Made by a program: the position numbers and the translations under genes | Shown: one piece after another, positions 1 to 8,192 of the stretch | Position numbering within the stretch: position 1 is the first letter of the stretch | Layout: each line of letters opens with the position of its first letter | Notes under the pieces: generated by a model | Told to the model about the DNA's origin: nothing | What the model saw: the letters and a program-made list of their open reading frames with translations, nothing else | Databases searched by the model: none | Source: Haloprofundus marisrubri | GTDB taxonomy: Archaea; Halobacteriota; Halobacteria; Halobacteriales; Haloferacaceae | Direction of reading: 5' to 3' | Length of the DNA stretch: 64,000 nucleotides | NCBI RefSeq assembly: GCF_001469955.1 | Contig: NZ_LOPU01000001.1 | Location: forward strand, 1 to 64,000

Positions 1-147
1 TTAGCCTCAGTTTCCCGAGGTTATCGTTCTCTGTAGGGTAGTTTGGCCACGTGTTACTGAGCTATCCGCTACGAGTCTAAGCTCGTACAACTAGCATGGC
101 TAAATCGGACCCCGATAGCAATGACCTCCGGCAGGATCAACCGGAAT
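1..147 (-). rRNA. 16S ribosomal RNA, 5' end only
   Basis: Read on the minus strand, this begins with the archaeal 16S signature ATTCCGGTTGATCCTGCCGG and runs on through the conserved 5' domain to the window edge. Only about the first 147 nt of roughly 1,470 are present. The rRNA operon therefore runs leftward out of the window. The start at 147 is set by the universal 5' sequence, not by any mapped end. The sequence is of haloarchaeal type. Confidence 0.97.
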
Positions 148-342
148 GTTCCTGACCCTGGTGGGTCAGGGGGTGGCGGGATTTGCTCTCTGACGAGAGC
201 GAATCACCGTTGTGTAAGTATTGCATGGTCCGAGTTCGGTGACGGGACCGTCGGTCGGTCGGGTGTCACCGAACTACGTTGGCTCACATCAGATTCCGTC
301 GTGTACGGCGGACCGCAGGGGCGGAATCCTCATTTCCTTCGG
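148..342 (-). other. Pre-16S rRNA leader with four hairpins
   Basis: This is the transcribed spacer between the most downstream rRNA promoter and the 16S start. Four perfect or near-perfect inverted repeats are visible: 151-170 (8-bp stem, 4-nt loop), 180-205 (about 10 bp with mismatches), 234-274 (10-bp arms GTTCGGTGAC/GTCACCGAAC) and 292-328 (7-bp arms). In haloarchaea the 16S precursor is cut at a bulge-helix-bulge formed with the 3' spacer, which lies outside this window, so the exact processing site cannot be placed here. Confidence 0.7.
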
Positions 343-364
343 ACCTGAACCAATGTGATTCGGG

Positions 365-382
365 GGTATAAACCCATCGAAC
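365..382 (-). promoter_or_regulatory. rRNA operon promoter, most downstream
   Basis: On the minus strand, TTCGAT is followed by the TATA box TTTATACCC. This matches the spacing of haloarchaeal rRNA promoters, where TTCGA lies directly upstream of the TATA element. Transcription would start near 342, about 195 nt before the 16S 5' end. Confidence 0.7.
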
Positions 383-473
383 CTCGTTGGCGGTCCACGA
401 TTGATGGCCGGTTTGAACGACCTCGCAATCGCATCGTGTCTTTGTCTTTCCGCATTACCTCCGAATGCCCTGA

Positions 474-493
474 TACACTTAAGGGCATCGGAT
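474..493 (-). promoter_or_regulatory. rRNA operon promoter
   Basis: The minus strand reads CGATGCCCTTAAGTGT. The CCCTTAAGTG element is the classic haloarchaeal rRNA promoter core. The expected start is near 450-455. Confidence 0.75.
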
Positions 494-552
494 GCCGGTC
501 GTCGCCAAATCGATATCCGGCGGCGACCTCGCGTACTTCGACGAAAACACCC

Positions 553-572
553 TTAGTATATAAGGGCGTCGT
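553..572 (-). promoter_or_regulatory. rRNA operon promoter
   Basis: The minus strand reads CGACGCCCTTATATACTAAG, a near-copy of the promoter about 78 bp further downstream and with a stronger TATA box. The expected start is near 530-535. Confidence 0.75.
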
Positions 573-669
573 CTCGGGATTGCCACAGGGTTCGTGCAGG
601 GCACGACTTCGGGGCAACCCCGGTCACCCCGTCACGGGGCGACCTTCGCATTATCAGCAATGGCAGGGT

Positions 670-688
670 TACATAAAAGGCCGTCGAA
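670..688 (-). promoter_or_regulatory. rRNA operon promoter, most upstream
   Basis: The minus strand reads TTCGACGGCCTTTTATGTA, combining the TTCGA upstream element with a TTTTATGTA TATA box as in Haloferax-type rRNA promoters. The expected start is near 648. Together with the other three it forms a tandem promoter array about 320 bp long. Confidence 0.75.
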
Positions 689-721
689 CCGAAGGCTCCC
701 CGTCATGCGGTTTCACACCGT

Positions 722-888
722 GAGAGAGTCGTCGACACGCGACAGTGTAGAACAGAGTACGGACTCGACGAAGACGCGGCTCGAGGAAGTAGTGTGTCGC
801 ACGGCAGGAGGTCGACCGGTCATCCCACGCGTTGCGCGTGTGGTCTAGTCGAGTGTTAGCCGCGCGTCTGTCTCTCCGAGTACGCGCT
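722..888. other. Gene-free spacer between rRNA promoters and MC1 gene
   Basis: I see no credible coding frame here. The short open frames are arginine-rich and lack haloarchaeal codon bias. No further rRNA-type TTCGA/TATA element was found. Confidence 0.5.
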
Positions 889-911
889 AAAAAATCCTGT
901 CGGAGAACAGC
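889..911 (-). terminator. Likely terminator of the MC1 gene
   Basis: On the minus strand, a small stem (CTGT/ACAG with a 6-nt loop) at 896-911 is followed by six consecutive T residues at 894-889. This lies about 30 nt after the MC1 stop. Archaeal polymerase terminates at T tracts. Confidence 0.5.
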
Positions 912-941
912 GGCGGCAAAAGATGTCCAGACGACGAACTC

Positions 942-1250
942 CTACTCTTCGATGTGTTCGATACCCTTCTTCGAGACGTTCGCCTCCGTGATGTCGTCGG
1001 GCATCCAGTCGGGTTTGTTGTCGGGGGCCGTCTCGTTCCACGCCCACCCGTCGTAGATGTGGACCTTGTCGGTCCCCTTCTCTCGGAGGCGAAGCTCTGT
1101 CCGGTCGGCGTTCTCCTCGGAATTGCCGGGTTCGAGCCGTCTCGCGGCCTTCAGCGCCGCTTGTCGGGGAGTATTCCCCGAAAACACACTCGACTCCGTT
1201 CCACTCGTATCTCGAAGCGCGAAATTGCGCTTACCGTCTTCACGTACCAT
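942..1250 (-). CDS. Non-histone chromosomal protein MC1
   Basis: This 102-residue protein matches the MC1 family of monomeric archaeal DNA-bending proteins, which are about 93 residues in Methanosarcina. Recognisable family blocks, in order, are RNFALRD, VFSGNTPRQAALKAARR, LRLREKGTDKVHIYDGW and WMPDDITEANVSK. The C-terminal tryptophan/proline loop is the DNA-kinking element in this family. An ATG ten codons upstream (1280) is also in frame, but the TATA box at about 1289-1296 would place the transcript start near 1266, so 1250 is chosen. It is read in the same direction as the rRNA operon and would act in chromosome packaging. Confidence 0.93.
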   Translation of the reverse strand: MVREDGKRNFALRDTSGTESSVFSGNTPRQAALKAARRLEPGNSEENADRTELRLREKGTDKVHIYDGWAWNETAPDNKPDWMPDDITEANVSKKGIEHIEE

Positions 1251-1288
1251 GGTTTTCTGCTCTCCATGGCAATCGAACACACGGTCTG

Positions 1289-1296
1289 ATATAAAT
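1289..1296 (-). promoter_or_regulatory. TATA box of the MC1 gene
   Basis: The minus strand reads TTTATATC within an AT-rich stretch (1289-1303), 39-46 nt before the chosen ATG. It predicts a leader of about 16 nt and argues against the upstream in-frame ATG. Confidence 0.6.
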
Positions 1297-1480
1297 ATAT
1301 CGGCTAAATGAGCACTATCCGACGAAACCGTTAAATATTATCGTCGTGGCTGCTGGCGATTAGGAGACGAGGAACCGTCGCCGACGCTGGGCGGCCGTCG
1401 CCCGGATTTCGTCTTGAATTTCGTGATTTCGTCTCTTTTTCTCTCCGCCCGCGCGCACGCGGAGCGCGGTGAGACAACAC

Positions 1481-1489
1481 TTATGTATA
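1481..1489 (+). promoter_or_regulatory. TATA box of the AbrB-like gene
   Basis: TTATGTATA lies 32-40 nt before the ATG at 1521 in an otherwise GC-rich spacer, predicting a start of transcription near 1510 and a leader of about 10 nt. Confidence 0.6.
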
Positions 1490-1520
1490 TCCTACAGCGA
1501 AGTTCGAGTAGACAACCGCG

Positions 1521-1718
1521 ATGGTTCGGAAAAAGAAGCTCAGCCCGAGTGGCGCCAAAGACGAAAACGGCGAATACCACAACGTACACGTAAACCTCCA
1601 CGAAGACGAACTCGCGGTCGCTGGTCTCGATATCGGTGACGAAGTGTTCGTCCGTGTCCGCGACAACAAGATTATCATCCAAAAAGCCGACCCGGACGAA
1701 GTAGAACACGACTTCTGA
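1521..1718 (+). CDS. AbrB/SpoVT-like small protein
   Basis: This 65-residue acidic protein has the swapped-hairpin AbrB pattern: VNLHEDELAVAGLDIGDEVFVRVRDNKIIIQKA, in which an LxxxGLxxGDxV core is followed by a short strand of basic and hydrophobic residues. AbrB-fold proteins are DNA-binding dimers, often antitoxins or transition regulators. No toxin gene is next to it, so a stand-alone regulatory role is more likely. It has its own TATA box and lies upstream of pyrD on the same strand, 81 nt away. Confidence 0.75.
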   Translation: MVRKKKLSPSGAKDENGEYHNVHVNLHEDELAVAGLDIGDEVFVRVRDNKIIIQKADPDEVEHDF

Positions 1719-1799
1719 ACGCGTCCGTTTCTCGATAATCCTACTCCGCCAGCGACGCGTCCGGCGGATTAATGCCGGCACGTCGGGTGCGTACACACG

Positions 1800-2855
1800 A
1801 TGCGACTGTACGACGCGACGAAACCCGCGCTGTTCGCGCTACCCCCCGAGACGATTCACCGAACGACTCACCGACTGCTCCGCGCCGTACAGCACACCAC
1901 AGTCGAGGATGCGCTCGCACGACGCTACGTTGTCGACGACGCCCGTCTCCACGTCGAGCGGTTCGGACAGACGTTTCAGAACCCCGTCGGCGTCGCCGCC
2001 GGGTTCGACAAGAACGCCGAGATTCCTTCAGTGCTCGCCGCCCTCGGCTTCGGCCACGTCGAAGTCGGCGGCGTCACCGCCGAGCGTCAACCCGGCAACC
2101 CCCGTCCACGGATGTTCCGTCTCCCCGAGGACGGCGCCATCATCAACCGGATGGGCTTCAACAACCACGGAGCCGACGCGGTGGGTGACCGACTCGACAC
2201 CGAAGAACTGCCCGACGTTCCCGTCGGCATCAACATCGGCAAGTCGAAGTCCACGCCGCTGGCCGAGGCGGCCGACGACTACCGTTACACCTACGAACGC
2301 GTCGCCGACGCGGGCGACTACTTCGTCGTCAACGTCTCCAGTCCGAACACGCCGGGACTCCGCGAACTCCAGAACCGCGAGTCCTTAGAGCGTATCCTCG
2401 GAGCGCTCAGAGACGCCGGTGCCGCCCCATTGCTCGTGAAGTTCTCGCCGGACCTCCCCGAACCGGCTATCGAAGATGCGCTCGCCGTCGTCGACGACCT
2501 CGAACTCGACGGCGTCGTCGCCACGAACACGACGACCGAACGCCCCGCCTCGCTCAGAAACCCGAACCAAGCGGAGAGAGGTGGCCTCTCGGGCAAACCC
2601 ATCGAGAACCGCGCGACGAAGACGATACGGTTCGTCGCCCGTCGGACCGACGTCCCGATAATCGGTGTCGGCGGTGTCTCCGATGCCGAAGGAGCCTACG
2701 AGAAGATTCGCGCGGGCGCGAGCCTCGTCCAGTTGTACACGGGTCTCGTCTACGAAGGTCCGAGCGTTGCCCGCGACATCAACGAAGGAGTACTCGCCCT
2801 GCTGGAGCGAGACGGGTTCGACAGCGTCGAAGACGCGGTCGGCGTCGACCTCTGA
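1800..2855 (+). CDS. pyrD: Dihydroorotate dehydrogenase (quinone), class 2
   Basis: This 351-residue FMN enzyme oxidises dihydroorotate to orotate in pyrimidine synthesis and passes electrons to the membrane quinone pool. Class 2 features are visible: the N-terminal helical extension (about residues 1-45), NPVGVAAGFDKNAE, IINRMGFNNHGAD, the catalytic-serine segment NVSSPNTPGL, the substrate loop VVATNTT, GGLSGKPI, and the C-terminal phosphate-binding IIGVGGVSDAEGA with YTGLVYEGP. The length is normal for the family. The ATG at 1800 is the first start in frame and gives a complete N-terminus. Confidence 0.95.
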   Translation: MRLYDATKPALFALPPETIHRTTHRLLRAVQHTTVEDALARRYVVDDARLHVERFGQTFQNPVGVAAGFDKNAEIPSVLAALGFGHVEVGGVTAERQPGNPRPRMFRLPEDGAIINRMGFNNHGADAVGDRLDTEELPDVPVGINIGKSKSTPLAEAADDYRYTYERVADAGDYFVVNVSSPNTPGLRELQNRESLERILGALRDAGAAPLLVKFSPDLPEPAIEDALAVVDDLELDGVVATNTTTERPASLRNPNQAERGGLSGKPIENRATKTIRFVARRTDVPIIGVGGVSDAEGAYEKIRAGASLVQLYTGLVYEGPSVARDINEGVLALLERDGFDSVEDAVGVDL

Positions 2856-2945
2856 GAACGTCGACCGATAGAAGCAGTCCGCACACGCGGGCGACGCCCG
2901 CGTGAAGTTCACCGACTGACCACCCGTTCTGCAGTGAGCGTCGGC

Positions 2946-5534
2946 TCAGTTCTGGACGATGACGATAGCGTCGTCGGCTTCGAGCATCTCGCCTTCGCCG
3001 GTGTAGCGACGTTCGCGGTCCACCTCGAACATCTCCGAGTCGAGTTCGATGCCCGCGACCGAGAGCGAATCGTCGCCGAGTTCGTACTCGTCCGCTTCGA
3101 GACCGGCCTCGATTTCGGGCACTTGGCTGCCGTACTCGGGACCGACGACGGAGTAGTCGAGGTCGATGCCCGTCACGACCGACTCGATTTCGGGTTCTTC
3201 GTCCAGCATCGTCAGCGAGTCGACGTGCATCACGCGCTGGATGTCCGCCTCGAACCCGGCGACGTTGCCGTACACCTCGACGGTGTCGATAGCGGCGTTC
3301 AGCGACAACTGCGCGTCGCTCTTGTACTTACGAAGTGCGCCGACGACGGCCATCGCCGTCTCGCCGGCCTCGTGGTCGGCGTCCAACCCGAGCGGTTCGG
3401 GCCAGTCGGTGTTGTGGATGCTCGTCTCGTCGTACAGTTCGCGCCACAGTTCCTCGGTGATGTGCGCGAGGAACGGCGCAAACAGTTTGAGGAAGCGACG
3501 GTGCGCCGTCTGCAGCGTGTACGCCGCCGACTCATCGTCGCGTTCCTTGGCGATTTCGAGGTAGTCGTCACAGAACGTGTGCCAGAAGAAACTCCGGAGG
3601 TGGTCCCGCGCCTTCGAGAACTCCCGAGCTTCGAGTTTCTCAGTGACGAAGCGGATGGTGTCGTCCATCTCCGCGAGCAACCAGCGGTCGATAGCTTTCA
3701 GGTCCGGTTGGTCGAGTCGCTCGTCGGGGGTGAGGCTGTCGACGAGTTTCGACGCGTTCCAGAGCTTGCGGAGCAACTTCTCGCCAGCGACGATGCCTTT
3801 CTCGTTGTACGGCAGGTCGTCGCCGACGGCGCTGCCCGCGGCCCAGTAGCGCGCGGCGTCGACGGGGTACTTCTCCAACACCTCGTCGGGCGAGACGATG
3901 TTGCCCAGCGATTTGGACATCTTCACGCGGTTCTCGTCGAGCACCATCCCGTTTATCATCACCGAGTCGAACGGCACCTCGCCGGTGTGCTCGTAGCACT
4001 TCACGACGGTGTGGAACAGCCAAAACGAGATGATGTCGTGGCCCTGCGGGCGCACGTCGAACGGGTAGATTTCGGGGTGCTCCATCCCGTACTCTTCGCT
4101 CTCTGCATCCCAGTCCCACCCGGCGTTGATGAGCGGCGTCAGCGAGGACGTGGCCCACGTGTCGAACACGTCGTCTTCGGCGACGAACTCGTCGTGGCCA
4201 CACTCCGAGCAGGCGTCGACCGGCGGGTCGTCCGACAGCGGGTCGACCGGCAGGTTCTCCTTGTCGGCGATGACCTCGTGGTCACACTCCGCACAGTACC
4301 AGACCGGGAACGGAATCCCAGACGAACGCTGTCGGGAGATAGACCAGTCCCACTGGAGACCCTCAATCCAGTTCTTATATCGAGTAAACATCTTCTCGGG
4401 GAACCACTCCATCTGGCGGCCCGCCTCCAGATACTCGTCGGTTTTGTCGAGCAGTTTGATGTACCACTGCTCGGTGACCAGGAACTCGACGCTCGTCCCG
4501 CAGCGCTCGTGGACGTTCACCACGTGGGTGATGGCGCGCCGGTCCAAGAGGTAGCCCGCGTCGTCGAGGTCCGAGACGATGGCCTCGCGGGCCTCGTCGC
4601 GGTCCAGTCCGGCGTACTCGTCGGCTTCCTCGGTCAGTGTCCCGGACTCGTCGATGGCGATGCGGAGGTCTAGGTCGTGTGCCTGATACCACTCGATGTC
4701 GTTTTGGTCACCGAACGTACAGCACATGACGATGCCCGACCCCGTTTCCATGTCGACGCGGTCGTCGGCGATAATCGGCACCGACTGGCCGAACAGCGGA
4801 ATCGTCGCTTCTTCGCCCACCAGGTGTTGGTTATCGTCGTCGTCGGGGTGGACGAAGACGGCCACACACGCGGGAAGCAGTTCGGGTCGCGTCGTCGAGA
4901 TGATAAAGGAGTCTTCCGAATCCGTGACCTCGAACTCGAGGTCGTGGAAGTGACTCGGCTGTTCGTCGTCTTCGGTCTCCACCTGCGAAATCGCCGTTTC
5001 ACACTCGGGACACCAGATGGCGGGTGCGCGCTGGCGATACTCGCGGCCCTGCTCGTACAGTTCGATAAAGGAGAGTTGGGAAGCACGCTGGACCCGCGGT
5101 TCGATAGTCCGGTAGGTGTGGTCCCAGTCGATAGAGATACCGAGTGCCTGCATCTTCTCGGTGAACTCCGACTCGTACTCCGCGCAGACCTCGCGGCAGA
5201 GCTGTTGGAACTCGCGACGCTCGTAATCTTGGTGCTGGATGTCGAGTTCGCCTTCCGTGAGTCGCTCGGAGGCGATACCGTTGTCGTCGTAGCCGAACGG
5301 GAAGAAGACGTTCTCGCCGCGCATCCGCTCGAAGCGGGCGACGAAGTCCTGTAGCGTGAAGCCGTAAACGTGACCCCAGTGGAGACTCCCCGACACCGTC
5401 GGCGGCGGCGAGTCGATAGAGAAGACCGTATCCCCGTCTACCGCGGCGTCGTCGTAATCGTACGTGTTCTCGTCAACCCACCGCTCCTGCCACTTTCGTT
5501 CCGTGGCCTCCGGGTCGTAATCTCCACTGGGCAT
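2946..5534 (-). CDS. valS: Valyl-tRNA synthetase
   Basis: This 862-residue class I synthetase charges tRNA-Val. The HIGH box appears as HWGH at residues 52-55 after PPPTVSGSL. The editing domain carries STTRPELL and TGSGIVMCCTFGDQND. The KMSKS loop (VKMSKSLGN) is in the distal catalytic half, followed by an anticodon-binding helical domain. Cys pairs (CPEC, CAEC, CSEC) suggest zinc knuckles. A weak TATA element, CGTTTAACAG, lies near 5569-5577, predicting a leader of about 11 nt. It converges with pyrD, leaving 90 nt between the stop codons. Confidence 0.97.
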   Translation of the reverse strand: MPSGDYDPEATERKWQERWVDENTYDYDDAAVDGDTVFSIDSPPPTVSGSLHWGHVYGFTLQDFVARFERMRGENVFFPFGYDDNGIASERLTEGELDIQHQDYERREFQQLCREVCAEYESEFTEKMQALGISIDWDHTYRTIEPRVQRASQLSFIELYEQGREYRQRAPAIWCPECETAISQVETEDDEQPSHFHDLEFEVTDSEDSFIISTTRPELLPACVAVFVHPDDDDNQHLVGEEATIPLFGQSVPIIADDRVDMETGSGIVMCCTFGDQNDIEWYQAHDLDLRIAIDESGTLTEEADEYAGLDRDEAREAIVSDLDDAGYLLDRRAITHVVNVHERCGTSVEFLVTEQWYIKLLDKTDEYLEAGRQMEWFPEKMFTRYKNWIEGLQWDWSISRQRSSGIPFPVWYCAECDHEVIADKENLPVDPLSDDPPVDACSECGHDEFVAEDDVFDTWATSSLTPLINAGWDWDAESEEYGMEHPEIYPFDVRPQGHDIISFWLFHTVVKCYEHTGEVPFDSVMINGMVLDENRVKMSKSLGNIVSPDEVLEKYPVDAARYWAAGSAVGDDLPYNEKGIVAGEKLLRKLWNASKLVDSLTPDERLDQPDLKAIDRWLLAEMDDTIRFVTEKLEAREFSKARDHLRSFFWHTFCDDYLEIAKERDDESAAYTLQTAHRRFLKLFAPFLAHITEELWRELYDETSIHNTDWPEPLGLDADHEAGETAMAVVGALRKYKSDAQLSLNAAIDTVEVYGNVAGFEADIQRVMHVDSLTMLDEEPEIESVVTGIDLDYSVVGPEYGSQVPEIEAGLEADEYELGDDSLSVAGIELDSEMFEVDRERRYTGEGEMLEADDAIVIVQN

Positions 5535-5718
5535 TCTCGGACGTGTCTACTCCCCGGACCGCTGTTAAACGCCTCGGTTACGGGACACCGGAGGCGGCGG
5601 CGAACGACAATGAAGCGAGGAGGCGGCGGCGACGTCGACAGCGACATCCTCACCGCGACCGCCAACACAGCCGAAAAGCGACCCGATACCTTTGTGCCGT
5701 CATGTCGTACCACGGTCT

Positions 5719-6168
5719 ATGCAAGGTATTCGCTGGGTTCAACTGAGCACCGACGAACTGAACGCGTTTCTCGGCAGCGGGGGGACGGGCGTCATCTCCT
5801 TCGGTGAAGGGGTCGATAAGTCACCGTTCACGGTTCCGGTGTCCTACGGCTACGACGCCGAGACGGGCAACTTCTACTTCCGACTCTCGTTTCGGCCCGA
5901 GGGGACGAAAGAGAGCGTCGTCGACAGGCCCATCACGTTTGTCACACACGCGCAGACCGACGACAGGTGGCGAAGCGTCGTCGCCACCGGGACACTCGAA
6001 GACGTGACCGAGGCATCGTACGAGTCGAACGCCGTGCAGGGACTGTGGGCGGTCGAAATCCCAGAGGTAGACATCTTCGACCGACCGCCCGAGGAGATTA
6101 CGTTCCGCGAGTACCGCCTCGACCCCGAGATGCTCACCGGTCGAAAAGAGGTCAAAGCCGGCGACTGA
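5719..6168 (+). CDS. Pyridoxamine 5'-phosphate oxidase-family flavoprotein
   Basis: This 149-residue protein has the split-barrel flavin-binding pattern common to short haloarchaeal PNPOx-like proteins: an N-terminal helix (STDELNAFLGSGGTGVISFG), VPVSYGYDAETGNFYFRLS, a conserved basic stretch ending in PITFVTHAQ, and WRSVVATGTLEDV. These proteins bind FMN or F420, and the true substrate is usually unknown; it is too short to be the vitamin B6 enzyme itself. The start MQGIRWVQLS was chosen over an upstream ATG at 5692 because the extra residues (MCRHVVPRS) look unlike a haloarchaeal coding frame. Confidence 0.8.
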   Translation: MQGIRWVQLSTDELNAFLGSGGTGVISFGEGVDKSPFTVPVSYGYDAETGNFYFRLSFRPEGTKESVVDRPITFVTHAQTDDRWRSVVATGTLEDVTEASYESNAVQGLWAVEIPEVDIFDRPPEEITFREYRLDPEMLTGRKEVKAGD

Positions 6169-6200
6169 GCAAAAGCAAACCGAGAACGGAAGTGAGAGGG

Positions 6201-7457
6201 TCAGTCGTCGTCCGACATCGCCGCCGCGTCACTACTGGCCATCGAGTGCGACGCGAGCGCCGCGAATCCGGCCTCCAAATCCGAAATCAGGTCGTCGACG
6301 TGTTCGACGCCGACGGAGATGCGAATCAAGGAGTCAGAGATACCGAGTTCGTCACGTTCGGCCTGCGAGAGCGGCGAGTGCGTCATCGTCGCCGGATGCT
6401 CGACGAGCGACTCCACGCCGCCGAGGCTCACTGCCAGTGCGAACTCCGAGAGGTGGCCGAGGAACGCGGCCGTCCCGTCGAGGTCGGTGTCCAGTTCCAC
6501 CGAGAGTACGCCACCGTAACCGGACATCTGTCGCTCGGCCAGTTCGTGTTGCGGGTGGCTCTCCAATCCGGGGTAGTGAACCGCCCGCACGCGGTCGTGG
6601 TCCTCGAAGAACCGCGCGACTTCCATCGCGTTCTCGTTGTGCTGGCGCATCCGCAACGGGAGCGTCTTCATTCCCCGGAGCACGAGATACGAGTCGAACG
6701 GCGAGAGCATGTTGCCCATGCCGACGCGCTGGAGGAACGCAATCTCCTCGGACAAGTTCGGACAGTCGGTGATGGCCGCCCCGCCGAGCGAGTCGCTGTG
6801 GCCGTTGAGATACTTGGTTGTGCTGTGGACCACGACATCAGCGCCGAGTTCGAGCGGGTTCTGACACGCCGGACTGAGGAACGTGTTGTCGACGCCGAGC
6901 AGCGCGTCGTGGTCGCGCGCAACCTCGGCGATGGCTTCGATGTCACAGAGTCGAAGCAGCGGGTTGGTCGGCGTCTCCATCCAGACCAAGGAGGTCTCCT
7001 CGCGCATCGCGTCGGCGACGGCGTCGACCTCACGGGCGTCGACGAACGACACGTCGACGTGGAGACGCTCTTCGAACAGTCGGGTGAGCATCGTGCGCGT
7101 CCCGCCGTAGAGGTCGTCGAAAGCGACGACGTGGTCGCCGGGTTCGACGGCGGCCATCACCGTGGCGACGATAGCGGCCGTTCCGGAGGCGAAGGCAAAT
7201 CCGTGTTCGCCGCCTTCGAGCGCCGCGAGTCGATGTTCGAGCGCGTTTCGCGTCGGATTCGAGAGCCGTGAGTAGAGGAACTGGCCCTCGTCGGGGTCCA
7301 AGTCTTCGAGACCGACGTCGGGGTTGATGTCGGAGACTTCGTACGTCGAACTCAGGTGGAGGGGAACGACGACGTCCTCGACGCCGTCGGCGGGTCGCTG
7401 GCCGCGTTCGCCGTAGGTCACGGACAGAGTCTCGAACTGTTTTTCGTGAGGATTCAT
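6201..7457 (-). CDS. Cystathionine gamma-synthase/lyase-type PLP enzyme
   Basis: This 418-residue Cys/Met metabolism PLP enzyme (fold type I) has the hallmarks SRLSNPTRNALEHRLAALEGG, FASGTAAI, the PLP-stacking Tyr of YGGT, VDNTFLSP and the Schiff-base lysine in HSTTKYLNGHSD. It would catalyse gamma-replacement or gamma-elimination between cysteine, homocysteine and cystathionine. The family members (MetB, MetC, CGL, O-acetylhomoserine sulfhydrylase) cannot be told apart by eye. The start MNPHEKQFETLSV at 7457 is preferred over the longer frame because a TATA box at 7485-7493 puts the transcript start only about 6 nt before it. Confidence 0.9.
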   Translation of the reverse strand: MNPHEKQFETLSVTYGERGQRPADGVEDVVVPLHLSSTYEVSDINPDVGLEDLDPDEGQFLYSRLSNPTRNALEHRLAALEGGEHGFAFASGTAAIVATVMAAVEPGDHVVAFDDLYGGTRTMLTRLFEERLHVDVSFVDAREVDAVADAMREETSLVWMETPTNPLLRLCDIEAIAEVARDHDALLGVDNTFLSPACQNPLELGADVVVHSTTKYLNGHSDSLGGAAITDCPNLSEEIAFLQRVGMGNMLSPFDSYLVLRGMKTLPLRMRQHNENAMEVARFFEDHDRVRAVHYPGLESHPQHELAERQMSGYGGVLSVELDTDLDGTAAFLGHLSEFALAVSLGGVESLVEHPATMTHSPLSQAERDELGISDSLIRISVGVEHVDDLISDLEAGFAALASHSMASSDAAAMSDDD

Positions 7458-7484
7458 GACGTATCGTCCTGCGACAATCAGCCA

Positions 7485-7493
7485 CATATATCC
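7485..7493 (-). promoter_or_regulatory. TATA box of the PLP transsulfuration gene
   Basis: The minus strand reads GGATATATG, about 28 nt before the chosen ATG. It predicts a nearly leaderless transcript. Confidence 0.6.
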
Positions 7494-7497
7494 ACCG

Positions 7498-7697
7498 GAG
7501 CCTGAGATTCCCAAGAAGAATAACGGAGAATCAGATATTCGTTCGAGTTATTTGTATTCAGTCAGAGAGAATCGAGACCGGAGCCAGTGACAGTTGCTGC
7601 AAAAGGGAGTGTGTGAGGAATGAAGCGAGTCGGGTCGAAGCAAGCCGGAAGTCCAGTTGGCGAACCCTGAAGCACAGCGGGCGAATACACGTCGAAA
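7498..7697. other. AT-richer intergenic region upstream of the phosphatase gene
   Basis: This spacer is relatively AT-rich at 7520-7560 and includes a TATA-like GTTATTTGTATT at about 7547-7558, which points rightward. If it is used, the transcript would start near 7583 and carry a leader of about 115 nt before the GTG at 7698. A basic 89-codon frame from 7613 looks like a shadow. No tRNA or known ncRNA fold was recognised. Confidence 0.4.
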
Positions 7698-8183
7698 GTG
7701 GCTCCAGACGACCTCTCCGAGGGCAAGCAGTCGGAAGCGCCCGTAGTCCGGCCGTTCGGCTACGTCGAAGACGAGGCGGTCGTCCGGCGCATCGGCGACC
7801 GGAAACTGTACCTCGGGAACGTCCACGCGGCAAACCCGGAGCGACACGACCACGAGTTCCACGCAGTCCTCTCAGTAACTGACGAAGAACATCCGCTCAC
7901 GACACACCATCGCCCGCTCGTCGACGGATACGACGCAGAGTGGTCGTCGTTCGAGGGCGCACTCGACACCGCTCGGCAACTGTATCGAACCGACCGGCCG
8001 ACGCTGATTCACTGCAAAGCCGGCATCTCGCGGAGCAGCACGGTCGTCGCTGCGACGCTCGCAATCGAAGAGAGTCGGTCGCTTGCCGACTCGTTCGCGG
8101 TGGTTCGGCAGGCGCGGCCGCACGCCGTGTCGCACCCGAGACTCCGCGAGTTGGCGGTCGTCTATCTCGCCGCGCGACGGTGA
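7698..8183 (+). CDS. Dual-specificity protein phosphatase
   Basis: This 161-residue protein has the cysteine-phosphatase signature HCKAGISRSS with His105, Cys106 and Arg112 (HCX5R), preceded by the general-acid loop region around HHRPLVDGYDAE. The short length and pattern fit archaeal DUSPs, which remove phosphate from Ser, Thr or Tyr of proteins. There is no ATG in frame before the signature, so a GTG start at 7698 is used; this is less certain than other starts here. It converges with the SHOCT-domain gene, which ends 9 nt away. Confidence 0.85.
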   Translation: MAPDDLSEGKQSEAPVVRPFGYVEDEAVVRRIGDRKLYLGNVHAANPERHDHEFHAVLSVTDEEHPLTTHHRPLVDGYDAEWSSFEGALDTARQLYRTDRPTLIHCKAGISRSSTVVAATLAIEESRSLADSFAVVRQARPHAVSHPRLRELAVVYLAARR

Positions 8184-8192
8184 GCGTCGTCG

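Noticed and set aside
1521-1718. Toxin-antitoxin system suggested by the AbrB-like protein
   Set aside because: No toxin-like gene is adjacent on either side; the neighbours are MC1 and pyrD.
2934-4673. Long open frame of 579 codons opposite valS
   Set aside because: It lies antisense to a clear class I synthetase and encodes Val/Arg/Asp/His-rich sequence with no motifs, a usual shadow in high-GC DNA.
7613-7882. Basic 89-codon frame upstream of the dual-specificity phosphatase
   Set aside because: Arg-rich and out of frame with the phosphatase, overlapping its first third. Not like haloarchaeal proteins.
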